Below, one piece after another: positions 50,258-59,431 of a stretch of DNA of 64,000 bases. The translations under genes were made by a program, and so were the position numbers. This DNA is from Ferrovibrio sp046294345. GTDB lineage: Bacteria > Pseudomonadota > Alphaproteobacteria > Ferrovibrionales > Ferrovibrionaceae. The notes below the pieces were generated by a model. The model made no database searches and was not told the origin of the DNA. It saw nothing but the letters and a program-made list of their open reading frames with translations. Numbering within the stretch: position 1 is the stretch's first letter; each line of letters opens with the position of its first letter. Where the stretch lies: positions 62,001 to 126,000 of the forward strand of contig JBKBJT010000001.1 in the NCBI GenBank assembly GCA_046294345.1, given 5' to 3'.

Positions 50258-51919
50258 TCAGGTGGGCGGAGTTGGCCCGTCAGTCTTTGGCTTCCAGCGC
50301 TTAAGGACAGCATCTAACGCGGCCAGAAGGGAAATTAAGTCGATAGGCTTGGTTAGATATGCCTCGAATCCTTCCCGGTCTTTTTCGGTAGGCACTTCGG
50401 CCGACGACGTCAGGGCAATGACTGGGATATGGGCTGTGGAGTTATTTGATCGCAATTGTTTCAACACTTCAGCACCGGTCATATCGGGCAGTCTGAGATC
50501 AAGCAAGATGATATCTGGCCCCTGCTCCCTCGCCACAGCAATACCGTCCCGTCCGTTATGAGCAACCATGTAGCCCACCGATGGCAGCGTCGCCAACACC
50601 GCCTCCATCATCGTTCGGTTTGGCTTGTTATCCTCGATGTACAGGACGGTGAAGTGACCCGCTCGCACGGCGGTTCCAATGCCATCTTTCTCCGCGCTAT
50701 CGACAATCCAAGCCTGCGCGGCTTTGGGGAAAACAACCCAGAACTCGCTACCGACACCAGACGTACTTTTGAAATCGAGGTGCCCGTGCATCGTTTCTGC
50801 CAGCTTTCGGCTTAGCGCAAGGCCAATACCACTGCCTTCAATATCGCTGTCTTCAAGACCTAGGCGGTTGAATGCTTGGAAAAGAAGCGGTTGTTTATCA
50901 GGAGAAATACCTAGCCCCTCATCCGAAACCGATACTTTAACGAAAGCGTCGTCCTCTGACAGTCCAACCTTAACCATTCCGGCCGGACGATTGTACTTGA
51001 TGGCGTTGGAGAGAAGATTCACCAAAATCTGTCTGGCTCGTAACGGATCGACATGCACCGATGGGGGGCTTGCAGGTTGCTCCGGCCAGATCAGAGATAT
51101 ACCCGACTTGTCGGCGAGCGATGCGATCATATCCCTCGCGTCCGACATAATATCAACGACAGACACATTCTCGCTCTGAATCGCTAACTGCCCTATTTCT
51201 AGTTTGGCGAAGCTCAAGATGTCGTCGATCAGGTCAACAAGATGTTTACCACCTTTTTCAATCTGTCGCACATAGTCCGCCTGCTTCTCGTTGAGCGGAC
51301 CTGAAAGACCGAGATCCAACATTTGCGCAAAGCCCATCATGCCGTTGAGCGGCGTTCGGAGCTCATGGCTCATGCTCGTCAGAAAATCTGCTTTGGCGCG
51401 ATTCGCGGTCTCTGCTTCCTTTATGGCGGATACTAGGACGGTGACATCCATATACGTCACCATCTTCATTTCTTTTGAGATTTGCACACTCTCGACCACA
51501 TAGCTGCGTCCGTCGCTCAAATCGACACGCACCTGACCTGAGCCAATTGGGTTTCTGATTTGGGACACCCGCTTGGAGACATAGTCAGCCATGTTCTCTG
51601 CTTGGCTGCCATAGAAGCCCATTCTCCATCCATGCTCCAGGAGCTGCTCGAACGATGGTGAAAGATCCACAACTTCATCGGACAACTGCCAAATTTGGCG
51701 AAAGGCCTTATTGATAAATACAGCTCTCAGATCAGCGTCGAGCAAAAGAATCCCTTGGTGTGCCGCATTGAGGACGCCGAACACGTCTTCTTGGGTCAGG
51801 TTTAACAGCGACGATGGTCGTCCCATCGGATCGATCCTTAATGCTGCCTGCGAATCCGCCCAGCGATAGCTACGGTAACTCTGCGAGCGATTATTTATTA
51901 TTTTATTTGATCCGCTCAT
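50258..51919 (-). CDS. Hybrid sensor histidine kinase/response regulator with PAS domain
   Basis: 553 residues from ATG 51919; ATG 51826 is an alternative. A PAS domain (about 45-160, GILLLDADLRAVFINKAFRQIWQLSDE) is followed by HisKA with the phosphoacceptor in SHELRTPLNGMMGF. The HATPase core has LVNLLSNAIKYNRPAG (N box), DEGLGISPDKQP (G1) and GSGIGLALSRKLAETM (G2). The C-terminal receiver domain has its Asp in IILLDLRLPDMTG. No membrane segment is present, so it senses inside the cytosol. The output regulator is unknown; neighbouring genes give no clear hint. Confidence 0.92.
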   Translation of the reverse strand: MSGSNKIINNRSQSYRSYRWADSQAALRIDPMGRPSSLLNLTQEDVFGVLNAAHQGILLLDADLRAVFINKAFRQIWQLSDEVVDLSPSFEQLLEHGWRMGFYGSQAENMADYVSKRVSQIRNPIGSGQVRVDLSDGRSYVVESVQISKEMKMVTYMDVTVLVSAIKEAETANRAKADFLTSMSHELRTPLNGMMGFAQMLDLGLSGPLNEKQADYVRQIEKGGKHLVDLIDDILSFAKLEIGQLAIQSENVSVVDIMSDARDMIASLADKSGISLIWPEQPASPPSVHVDPLRARQILVNLLSNAIKYNRPAGMVKVGLSEDDAFVKVSVSDEGLGISPDKQPLLFQAFNRLGLEDSDIEGSGIGLALSRKLAETMHGHLDFKSTSGVGSEFWVVFPKAAQAWIVDSAEKDGIGTAVRAGHFTVLYIEDNKPNRTMMEAVLATLPSVGYMVAHNGRDGIAVAREQGPDIILLDLRLPDMTGAEVLKQLRSNNSTAHIPVIALTSSAEVPTEKDREGFEAYLTKPIDLISLLAALDAVLKRWKPKTDGPTPPT

Positions 51920-52226
51920 GGCCCGCTTTGATTCTTCTCAAAAAGCAGGAGCTACCGGAGGTATTGGTATCCCGGCGCAAGGTGCATTTTTTGTAAACAT
52001 CGGTTCCGGTACGATTTTGTCAGCGAATCGACGTGCAACGTGTTCACCCCAATAGAGCGGCGATCACCTTGAGCAAGTCGGCCGTCGAAACAAACTCCCC
52101 GGATTAAACATTTCTCTTGATAGTTCAGCAGGGGGCAATCACTGTGCCAGTCTTAACTACAGAAATGCCGGCACAACTGCAGTTAACCATGCTTGTAAAA
52201 GCAGGTCCTACCGGCAGACTTCCTAG
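51920..52226. other. Intergenic stretch between histidine kinase and nnrS
   Basis: About 300 bp holding the kinase promoter on one side and the 3' end of the nnrS operon on the other. I see no gene, transposon end or clear terminator. Confidence 0.35.
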
Positions 52227-53435
52227 CTAACCGCACCCACCACCTTCGGAATTGGGCGTCGACAGGTACGGCCAGTATCCCTTGAGCCAGACCAGGAAGG
52301 CAGCCGCCCAGATCGTGGCAGCCATTGCATAGGGCGGGCCAGGCGGCCAGGGCAGGACACCCAGTTCAGGCAATACGCGCAGAAGCACGGCGCTTACCAT
52401 CAGCACCAGGGCGACCACCGCCAGACGCGGCAGGGGCAGCGTGCGGCCGGTATGCATCAGGCCAGCAATGGCGAAGACGCTCAGCACGCCGACACCAAGC
52501 CCGCCCATCAGCGCCAGATGCAGTGCCGGGGTTTCGGCGAAGGGCGCGCCCAGCCGCGAGGCGCCGGCCAGGATTAGTCCCGCGCCGCTGAGCAGACTGG
52601 ACGACGACAGGGCCAGGATTTCCGGCCGGAAGGCTTCCCGGCCCACGAAGGCCTCGGCCACACGGTCCATGAAGGCGGCGCCGGCCGCGATCAGCAGGAA
52701 GCCGCTCACAGCCGGAGAAACGCCCGCCATCTGCGCCAGCACCACCGCCAGCACCAAGCCGGGCGCCAAGTTGATACGACCGGGATGCGGCCGATAGGGC
52801 GAGGTCGCTTCGCTCGGATCGAGAATGAGGTTGGTGACCGGCACTGTGACCCGCGCGAGCACCACGCCGAGCAGCCCGAGGAAAACCAGGCCGGCGATCA
52901 GGATCGCCTCATGCGCGAGCTCAACATCGCCCAGCAGGAAGGCGCCGCGCACTGCAATGCCCGCGGCAGCCAGGCCGCTGAGCCAGAATAGCGGGGCGAA
53001 CAGCCGCACATGCGGACGGGCAATCCAGTTGCGCGCCACATAGGCCACCAGGGCCAGAAGCCACGTGCAGTCGGCCACGGCACCAAGAATGCCCAGCCTA
53101 TCGTCGCCGATCAGCCCAGCGACGCGCCCCACAGCCCACAATCCGGCGAATGCGAACAGGACCCGACCCTTCGGGCGCGGCCTGTCGGTCCATTCCGGGA
53201 TGGCGGTGGTGATGAAACCGATCAGCGCGGCGCCATAGGTGCCGAAGATCATTTCGGTCGCATGCCACAGCGACGGCGGCATCGCACTATCCGCCGGCAT
53301 GCCGAGGCTGTAGGCTACCGTCCACAGGAATGGCCATAACGCGCCATGCAGGGCGGCCAGCGGAAAGAACAACCGCAGGCCCTCGTCGCCCAGAACCGCT
53401 GCGAGCGGCGGCGTAGCAGCCGATTGTGCATGCAT
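52227..53435 (-). CDS. nnrS: NnrS family haem/copper membrane protein
   Basis: 402 residues from ATG 53435, which overlaps the ABC ATPase stop (TGATG). About 12 membrane spans. The family motif LWHATEMIFGTYGAALIGFITTAIPEWTDRP carries the conserved His and the E-M-I-F-G loop; HEAILIAGL and LMHTGR supply further His. NnrS proteins protect against nitrosative stress and stabilise the NO-responsive program. It is the last gene of the operon that begins at 59050. Confidence 0.92.
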   Translation of the reverse strand: MHAQSAATPPLAAVLGDEGLRLFFPLAALHGALWPFLWTVAYSLGMPADSAMPPSLWHATEMIFGTYGAALIGFITTAIPEWTDRPRPKGRVLFAFAGLWAVGRVAGLIGDDRLGILGAVADCTWLLALVAYVARNWIARPHVRLFAPLFWLSGLAAAGIAVRGAFLLGDVELAHEAILIAGLVFLGLLGVVLARVTVPVTNLILDPSEATSPYRPHPGRINLAPGLVLAVVLAQMAGVSPAVSGFLLIAAGAAFMDRVAEAFVGREAFRPEILALSSSSLLSGAGLILAGASRLGAPFAETPALHLALMGGLGVGVLSVFAIAGLMHTGRTLPLPRLAVVALVLMVSAVLLRVLPELGVLPWPPGPPYAMAATIWAAAFLVWLKGYWPYLSTPNSEGGGCG

Positions 53436-54208
53436 CACGAAACGCGCCTTTCATCGATATCGTGGATGTGGCGGAACAACGGGTCCTGCGTGACGAACCG
53501 GTTGACCAGATCGAACAGATCGCCCTCCGCGCGTTCGCCGGGATGGCCGGGAACGATCCGTTCGCCAATGATGCCGCGGCCATGGACATCCATCACCACA
53601 ACGCGATGGGCGATGCGGACTGCCTCCATCAGGTCATGGGTGATGAACAGAGCGCTGAAGCTGGCATCCCGGCTGGCCGCGATCACCAGGTCCTGCATCC
53701 GGCGTTTCAGCGCCACATCGAGAGCAGTGAATGGCTCGTCGAAATAGACCATGTCAGGCTGCATCGCGAGTGCGCGGGCAATCGCGGTGCGCTGTCGCAT
53801 GCCGCCTGACATTTCGACCGGATATTTGTCGAGGTCGAGCGGATCGAGGGCCGCACGCGCGGCCGCCGCGCGAACCCTCTCCTGCCGCTCGGTGCGGCCG
53901 ATGCCGCAATGGCGCAGGGGATAGGCGATATTGTCGCGCGCGGTGGCCCAGGGCAGCAGGCGCGGCTCCTGGAACACCATGCCATGGCGGCCGTAACGCC
54001 GTTCCACCCTGCCACGCAGCGGGTCGACCACGCCGGCGGCAATATGGGCCAGCGTGCTCTTGCCGCAGCCTGACGGCCCAACCAGGGCGACAACCTCATG
54101 CCGGAACACACTGAGCCCGATGCCGCTCAGCACCGTGCGACCGAGATAGGCATGGTCGACGCCGCTGAGCGACAGAAGGGGTAGATTGTTTCCGGCCGGC
54201 AGGTTCAT
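53435..54208 (-). CDS. ABC importer ATPase (NrtD/SsuB/TauB type)
   Basis: 257 residues. Walker A GPSGCGKST, Q-loop VFQEPRLLPW, signature MSGGMRQRTAIARAL, Walker B MVYFDEPFTALD and switch His in FITHDLME place it in the nitrate/sulfonate/taurine branch. It should power the permease at 58027 with the binding protein at 59050, although the Crp and TonB genes are interposed. The substrate is not evident. Confidence 0.9.
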   Translation of the reverse strand: MNLPAGNNLPLLSLSGVDHAYLGRTVLSGIGLSVFRHEVVALVGPSGCGKSTLAHIAAGVVDPLRGRVERRYGRHGMVFQEPRLLPWATARDNIAYPLRHCGIGRTERQERVRAAAARAALDPLDLDKYPVEMSGGMRQRTAIARALAMQPDMVYFDEPFTALDVALKRRMQDLVIAASRDASFSALFITHDLMEAVRIAHRVVVMDVHGRGIIGERIVPGHPGERAEGDLFDLVNRFVTQDPLFRHIHDIDERRVS

Positions 54209-54215
54209 CCGAGCA

Positions 54216-56399
54216 TCAGAACTTGGCTTTTATGCCGGCATAGAGGGCGCGCCCGTCGGCCGGCAGGAAAGCCGCTTGGTTGCTCTGTGCCTGGTCGACC
54301 ACCAGGGTCGAGGATGCATAAGTCTTGTCGAAGATGTTGCGCGCCTCGCCGTAGATGCTGACCGCGTCGGTCAGATCGTAGACCGAGCGCAGGCCCACCG
54401 TGGCATAGGGGTCGGCATACAGCGTGTTCATGTTGTCGACCGGCGTTTTGGTCGGCGACCATGTCAACTCCGCCTGCAGCCAGAATTTCTGCGTCACGTC
54501 ATAACGGATCGCGGTGTTGATCAGATGTCGGGGCGCGCCCGCCAGGTAATTGTCGCCGCGCACCGGATCGTCCTGGAAGCGGAAATCCTGCAGCACATAG
54601 GCCAGCCGCAGGCCGACATCGTCGGTCATCTGCACCGAGCCGCCGAATTCCAGGCCCAGATGGCGTGTCTTGTCGGCATTCACCGCGCCCAGCGCCGTGC
54701 CGCTGGAATCGCGCAGGCTGAGAATCTCGTCCTTGACCCAGGAGTAATAGGTCACGGCATCCAGATTGACGATGCCGAGCTTGCCGCGCCATCCGGCTTC
54801 CAGCGTGGTCGCGGTCTGCGCGTCCAGATTGGTGGTGGTGAAGCCGGTCGGGCCGGAATTGGGCGTGCCGCCGGTTGTGGCCAGCAGGTCGTCATGGGTC
54901 GGCGGCTCGAAGCTACGGCTGATGGCACCGAACACCATATGGTCGGGATGCGGGCGATACGACAGGCCCATACTGGGGCTGATGCCGGTATAGTCTCGGG
55001 CATAGCTGGTATCGCGCGCCGTCACCGTGCCGCTCGTTCCATTGGCCGCGTTGTAGGTCGGGCGGGTTGCCGCGCCATAGGTATCGTCGTTATCGCGCGT
55101 GGCATGCGAAAGCGTGATGCCGGGGGACAGCGTGTAGGCGTCGAAGATCGGAATATTGAAGCCCGCGTTCACCGACAGCGTGGTGGAATCGAGATCGTTG
55201 CGGCCGAACAGGGCGCCCTTGCTGCCGGACCGGTTGACGTAGAATTCGCGATTTGCCGCACCGATGGCATATCGCAGGTTGCTCTCGAACAGCGGCAGCG
55301 GATGGCTGGCGTCGGGCGCATAGGCGTAGCGCGCAACGATGGTGTAGTCGTTGCTGTCGGTGGCCTGCACGCCGGCCGAAACGGGAAAACGGAACTCGTC
55401 TTCCGTACGGGTATAGCCTACGGCCGTGTCGAAAACATGCGATCCCACGCTGGCCGTGGTGCGGTTGCCCAGGCGGAGCTGCGTGGCTTCGCGATGCGGC
55501 CGGTCCCGCACCACGTTCGGCCCCGGTCCAAAGCCCGAACCTGGCCCATTATAGACGCTCTCGGGGTTGCTCTTCAGCCGGCTTTTCGGCAGCGGGCCGG
55601 AAACATCGAAATCCAGATCGGTATAACCGAGCAGGAAACGGGTCGAAACCGCATCGGTCAGCCGCGCACCGATATTGGCGTCGAAGCCGGTGCGCTCAGA
55701 ATCGTTATAATCGCGGAAACCGCTGCGTTGATTGCGGCTCACCTGCAGCATGGCATCGCCTTCGCCCAATTGCATGCCGGCCTGAGCCGCGGCACCGATC
55801 TGGCCGAAGCTGCCGCCTTCCAGCAGGGCGGAAACACCCGGCGCGGAAGAGCCCGTCGGCGAGATGAAGTTCAGCGCCCCGCCCAGCACGGTGGCGCCGA
55901 GACGGTTGGATGTATAGCCACGATAGATTTCGATCTGTTCGGCCTGGCGCGGATTGGCAAGGCCGACGATGTAAGACCCATCCGCCTGGTTGATCGGCAG
56001 GCCATCCTGCAGAGCGAGGATGCCTCGCTGCACCGGATTCTGCTGCAGGCCCGAGCCGCGAATCTGGATGCGCGGCTGATCGTTGCCGCCGAAGAAATTT
56101 TGCACCACTACGCCGGGCGAGGCAGACAACGCATCGCCGATGGTGACGTTGGCTTTGCCCTCCAGATCGTCGGATGTTACCAGGGCCGTGCCGCCGGGAA
56201 TGGCTTCAAGGCGGCGCCGCGCCGCATCGTCGGGCTTTTCCTTTTTCCCCTCGATCGTCACTGGATCAAGCACGATCACCGAGCCCGGGGTAGCCGACTG
56301 AGCCAGCGCGCCACCTGAAATCAGACTGGCCGAGATCAGGCTGATGGTCGCCGTGGCAAACAGGCCGACGCAAGTCGGGTTTAAGGCGGTCGGTTTCAT
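54216..56399 (-). CDS. TonB-dependent outer-membrane receptor
   Basis: 727 residues from ATG 56399 behind GGGGAAGACC. A signal peptide is followed by the plug: IPGGTALVTSDDLEGKANVTIGDALSASPGVVV, then RIQIRGSGL and GILALQDGLPINQADG. About 22 beta strands follow, ending in RALYAGIKAKF with the terminal aromatic residue. It imports a scarce ligand, probably an iron or copper chelate, for the ABC importer of the same operon. The association with NnrS and a DNR-like regulator points to copper or iron supply under low oxygen (inference). Confidence 0.92.
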   Translation of the reverse strand: MKPTALNPTCVGLFATATISLISASLISGGALAQSATPGSVIVLDPVTIEGKKEKPDDAARRRLEAIPGGTALVTSDDLEGKANVTIGDALSASPGVVVQNFFGGNDQPRIQIRGSGLQQNPVQRGILALQDGLPINQADGSYIVGLANPRQAEQIEIYRGYTSNRLGATVLGGALNFISPTGSSAPGVSALLEGGSFGQIGAAAQAGMQLGEGDAMLQVSRNQRSGFRDYNDSERTGFDANIGARLTDAVSTRFLLGYTDLDFDVSGPLPKSRLKSNPESVYNGPGSGFGPGPNVVRDRPHREATQLRLGNRTTASVGSHVFDTAVGYTRTEDEFRFPVSAGVQATDSNDYTIVARYAYAPDASHPLPLFESNLRYAIGAANREFYVNRSGSKGALFGRNDLDSTTLSVNAGFNIPIFDAYTLSPGITLSHATRDNDDTYGAATRPTYNAANGTSGTVTARDTSYARDYTGISPSMGLSYRPHPDHMVFGAISRSFEPPTHDDLLATTGGTPNSGPTGFTTTNLDAQTATTLEAGWRGKLGIVNLDAVTYYSWVKDEILSLRDSSGTALGAVNADKTRHLGLEFGGSVQMTDDVGLRLAYVLQDFRFQDDPVRGDNYLAGAPRHLINTAIRYDVTQKFWLQAELTWSPTKTPVDNMNTLYADPYATVGLRSVYDLTDAVSIYGEARNIFDKTYASSTLVVDQAQSNQAAFLPADGRALYAGIKAKF

Positions 56400-56463
56400 C
56401 GGTCTTCCCCATATTATGCAAATGACACGCATTATTAATTAAACCCGATCCGCAGCCTGCGAT

Positions 56464-56477
56464 TTGCTCTGGAGCAA
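56464..56477. promoter_or_regulatory. Short dyad upstream of the TonB receptor gene
   Basis: TTGCTC-TG-GAGCAA forms a perfect 6-bp dyad between the regulator and receptor genes, about 65 bp before the receptor start. It could be an operator or a small mRNA hairpin. Not assigned to a known family. Confidence 0.3.
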
Positions 56478-56505
56478 CTTCGGCCAATTTTTCAGGAATT
56501 TTGGG

Positions 56506-57210
56506 CTATTTGCCCTCGGCGTAAGCCCGCAGCCGGCCCACATCCCGGATCGAGATGCGGCCATAGCTGGCTGCCACGCCGATGGCGTCGAGCTTCTTCA
56601 GCGCCCGCGACAGGGTGTAGGGCGTGATCGACAGGCGGGCCGCGATCGAAGCCTGCTCGACCGGCAGCTGGAAATCGCAGGCATCGCGGTCGGTTCGGCC
56701 GCACATCTCCAGCAATGTGCGGGCGACACGGCGCTCCACAGGCCAGCTTTTCAGATGCTCGATCTGGTCCACCAGCCGGCGCATCTGGCGGAATGTGGCC
56801 GCGATCAGGGACAACCCGATCTGCGGATTGGCCATCACCAATGCCCGGAATCGGGCAGAGTCGAACCGCGCCATGCGGCAGGACGAGGCCGCCTCGGCGG
56901 TGACGGGGTAGCGCTCACCTTCCCCCACCAGTGCCTCGGCGAAGGATTCTCCTGGTCCCAGAATCTTGATCACCGTGCGGCTGCCATCGGCTTTATCGCG
57001 CAGCAACAGAACCCAGCCTTCGAGGACCAGATAGAAGGCCGCAGCCGGTTCGTCCTCGTAGAACAGCACCTGGCCCTTATCGAACGCGTCGCAGCGCAAC
57101 TCGCCGGACATGCTGCGGAAATCGTCCTCGTTCAGCGATGCGAAGATGCTGGCATTGCGGATCAGCCGCCAGTCCTCCTCATCCAGCCTGCGGGATATGC
57201 GGTCCGTCAT
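56506..57210 (-). CDS. Crp/Fnr-family regulator (DNR-like)
   Basis: 234 residues from ATG 57210, 4 bp after the permease stop. The effector domain (DKGQVLFYEDEPAAAFYLVLEGWVLLLRDKADGSRTVIKILGPGESFAEAL) and the dimer helix are followed by an HTH_Crp motif, VEQASIAARLSITPYTLSRALKKLDAIGV. The effector-domain arrangement resembles DNR, the NO-sensing regulator of denitrification. The N-terminal FNR cysteines are missing. Likely targets are its own operon (import genes and nnrS) and the FNR-type boxes elsewhere in the window. Confidence 0.88.
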   Translation of the reverse strand: MTDRISRRLDEEDWRLIRNASIFASLNEDDFRSMSGELRCDAFDKGQVLFYEDEPAAAFYLVLEGWVLLLRDKADGSRTVIKILGPGESFAEALVGEGERYPVTAEAASSCRMARFDSARFRALVMANPQIGLSLIAATFRQMRRLVDQIEHLKSWPVERRVARTLLEMCGRTDRDACDFQLPVEQASIAARLSITPYTLSRALKKLDAIGVAASYGRISIRDVGRLRAYAEGK

Positions 57211-57214
57211 GGCA

Positions 57215-58027
57215 TCACCGCTTGACGCCCCAGGGCCGGGCGGCATCGCGCCAGCGCTCCAGTTCCGCCTGGATCGGCCGCAGCAGCAGATATTCAATGG
57301 CAATCACGCCGATCACGGCCAGCAGGATCCAGGCCAGCGCGCCGCGCACATCCAGCGTGGCCCGCGACATGGCCAGCGCGCCGCCGATACCGCCGATATT
57401 GGACAACAGCTCGGCCATCACGGCCACCTTGATCGCCGAGCCAAGCGATACCGAAAGTACGGGAAACAGGTAGCTCGCGACATGACGCAAGCCGATACTG
57501 CGCAATCGGCCGAACGACCCGACACCGAAGGCCCTTGCCATGTCTTCCAGGCCGCGGTCGCGCGTCATCGCGCCCTCGGCCGCGCTGATGAAAATCGCCG
57601 GCGTGACCGCGACCACAACGGTGACGATCACCGTGGCATCGGTGGAGCCGAACCAGATCATCGCCAGCACGATCCAGGCGATCGGCGGCACGCCTACCAG
57701 CAGCGTGAGGATCGGCCGCGACAGCCGCATGGTGGCCGGGGAATAACCGGCCGCCAGGCCGCCGATCACGCCGATGAGGATTGCGAGGCCGAACCCTTCG
57801 GCGCCGCGCAGGATCGTCAGCGCGGCAATGGCCCAGTTCCTGGCCTCGCCCAGGATGGCCCAGGCAGCGAACACGACATCGATGGGTGCCGGCAGAATGA
57901 AATTGCCATAGCGTTCGTTGCCCGCCTGCCACAAAGCCGCGAACAGCGCGATGCCGGCCACACCGCTCCAGCCGGCCCACAGGAAGCGGCCGAGCCTGCC
58001 CAGGCGATCTGCCGGTGCGCGTACCAT
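57215..58027 (-). CDS. ABC importer permease (SsuC/TauC/NrtB type)
   Basis: 270 residues with about six membrane spans. The cytosolic EAA loop reads EDMARAFGVGSFGRLRSIGLRHVASYLFPVLSVSLGSAIKVAVMAELL, with the conserved Gly. Family resemblance is to permeases for nitrate, sulfonates, taurine and thiamine precursors. Starts 9 bp after the binding-protein stop. Confidence 0.9.
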   Translation of the reverse strand: MVRAPADRLGRLGRFLWAGWSGVAGIALFAALWQAGNERYGNFILPAPIDVVFAAWAILGEARNWAIAALTILRGAEGFGLAILIGVIGGLAAGYSPATMRLSRPILTLLVGVPPIAWIVLAMIWFGSTDATVIVTVVVAVTPAIFISAAEGAMTRDRGLEDMARAFGVGSFGRLRSIGLRHVASYLFPVLSVSLGSAIKVAVMAELLSNIGGIGGALAMSRATLDVRGALAWILLAVIGVIAIEYLLLRPIQAELERWRDAARPWGVKR

Positions 58028-58036
58028 TCGACGACC

Positions 58037-59050
58037 TCAGAGATAGAAATCCGCCGGCGGCAGTTTGCCGCCGATGATCTTGTCGTCGAACTCCGCCACC
58101 GAGCGGAATACGGCCTCCAGAGCAGGCCGTGCGTCGCGCGCCCGCGTGGCCACCAGATTGCTGAAGGGGATCGATTTCTCGATGATGGCGGCCGGCACCC
58201 AAAGCTCCTGCGCACTGTCGGCAGCGGCTCGTGCGGGATCGGTGTTGGCCGATCCGGCTGCCGCCACCAGACCGCCATGCAAGGCTTCCACTACGCCAGC
58301 ATGGCTGGCAAGAAAGCGCTCGGTGACGCCGATGCCGGCCTGCGGCAGTTTGGCGCCCAGTCCGGTGGCTTCGTGCCAAGCCCGCTGGATGTCGATGGTG
58401 CGGAAGAGATCCCGCGTGATGACCCCGCTGCTCGACAGCGCCAGCGTCGCCGTCGGTTCGGGCAACAATGCCGCATCGGCACGGCCGGTGACCAGAAGCT
58501 GGACCGCCTCGACCGCCGTGCCGGAGAAACTGACCGAAAGATCCTTCTCCGGGTCCAGGCCGTGCAGTTGCAGCAGGCGACGGAAAATCACTTCCGGCGT
58601 GTCGTTGCGGAACGGCACCGAGACGCTACGGCTTTTGAGCGACGGAATCGACGTCAGGTCCTTGTCGGCCGAGACCATGTGCAGCAAACCGTCGGTCAGT
58701 ACATTCAGCAGCCTGACGCCCAGACCGCGGTTATAGAGGTTCGCCGCCGTCTGGGTCGGCAGGATGAATACATCCATGGTCTGCGAGGTTAGCCCGGCGC
58801 GCAGCTCATCAGGCGAGCGCCAGGAGCGGAAGCTCACCGTATCAGCCAGCGGCTTGAGCAGCCCGCTGACGATGGCATGGATCAGCGTGACGGACGGCCC
58901 GGCCGGCGGCCCCCAGATGGTCAGTTTCGGCAGGCGCGGCGCATCGGCGATGGCGGGAAAGACCCGCGACAGGGCTAGCGCTGCGCTAGCGCCAGCCAGC
59001 AGGTTGCGCCGGCTGATCGCCGGGCTGAAAGCAAGGCTATGGTTTGCCAC
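58037..59050 (-). CDS. ABC importer periplasmic binding protein (NMT1/SsuA-like, Tat-exported)
   Basis: 337 residues. A Tat signal (SRRNLLAGASAALALSRVFP) is followed by an NMT1/SsuA-type fold: LTIWGPPAGPSVTLIHAIV, LTSQTMDVFILPTQTAANLYNRG, VSVPFRND and VTGRADAALLPEPTATLALS. This fold binds small organosulfur or pyrimidine-like ligands or metal chelates. As the first gene of the operon it follows an iron-type dyad at 59138. The pairing with a TonB receptor suggests a chelated metal. Confidence 0.88.
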   Translation of the reverse strand: MANHSLAFSPAISRRNLLAGASAALALSRVFPAIADAPRLPKLTIWGPPAGPSVTLIHAIVSGLLKPLADTVSFRSWRSPDELRAGLTSQTMDVFILPTQTAANLYNRGLGVRLLNVLTDGLLHMVSADKDLTSIPSLKSRSVSVPFRNDTPEVIFRRLLQLHGLDPEKDLSVSFSGTAVEAVQLLVTGRADAALLPEPTATLALSSSGVITRDLFRTIDIQRAWHEATGLGAKLPQAGIGVTERFLASHAGVVEALHGGLVAAAGSANTDPARAAADSAQELWVPAAIIEKSIPFSNLVATRARDARPALEAVFRSVAEFDDKIIGGKLPPADFYL

Positions 59051-59137
59051 GATCTGGCCTCACGAATCCAATGACGACGCATTGGCCCTGGCGATCTGGC
59101 TAACGGCAATGCAGGTATACGGAAGAGGCTAATAACG

Positions 59138-59154
59138 TTGAGAATGGTTCTCAA
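59138..59154. promoter_or_regulatory. Iron-responsive (Irr/Fur-type) dyad before the import operon
   Basis: TTGAGAA-TGG-TTCTCAA is a perfect 7-3-7 inverted repeat, 88 bp upstream of the binding-protein start. It has the geometry of the alphaproteobacterial Irr box (TTTAGAA-N3-TTCTAAA) and resembles Fur sites. This suggests iron control of the downstream importer/TonB/nnrS operon. Confidence 0.65.
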
Positions 59155-59205
59155 TGCGGCAGATCAACCCTGCGCCGAGATGCCGCATCCCTGAAATGAT
59201 GTTCG

Positions 59206-59221
59206 TCAATTCATGAATTGA
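59206..59221. promoter_or_regulatory. 16-bp perfect palindrome upstream of the iron-type dyad
   Basis: TCAATTCATGAATTGA is fully self-complementary. Its place about 155 bp upstream of the importer operon makes it a candidate operator. The owner is not known. Confidence 0.4.
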
Positions 59222-59431
59222 GAGGCCGATCTGGATTTGTCGAGTGCGATCAGTTTACCCACATTGACCAATCGAAATCGGCCGCAACACCCATCGCCGC
59301 CATAGCCAAACTTGGCCGCGACGAGCATGGCAAATCCCGACGCCCTGCCTGCCATACCACGTCGGCAGGCTAACCATAATTGTGCACCCGACTATCCTGG
59401 ATGCGGCATAGGAATATTCCACCAGCAAGAC
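59222..59431. other. Non-coding stretch before the right end
   Basis: About 200 bp with no credible gene. GCCTGCC-N10-GGCAGGC (59347-59370) is a simple inverted repeat. The rest is ordinary intergenic DNA. Confidence 0.35.

Noticed and set aside
51955..51985. Possible extra transposon end (TTGGTATCCCGG)
   Set aside because: Shares only about nine bases with the true ends, does not finish in GACA and lacks the 21-bp spaced cores.
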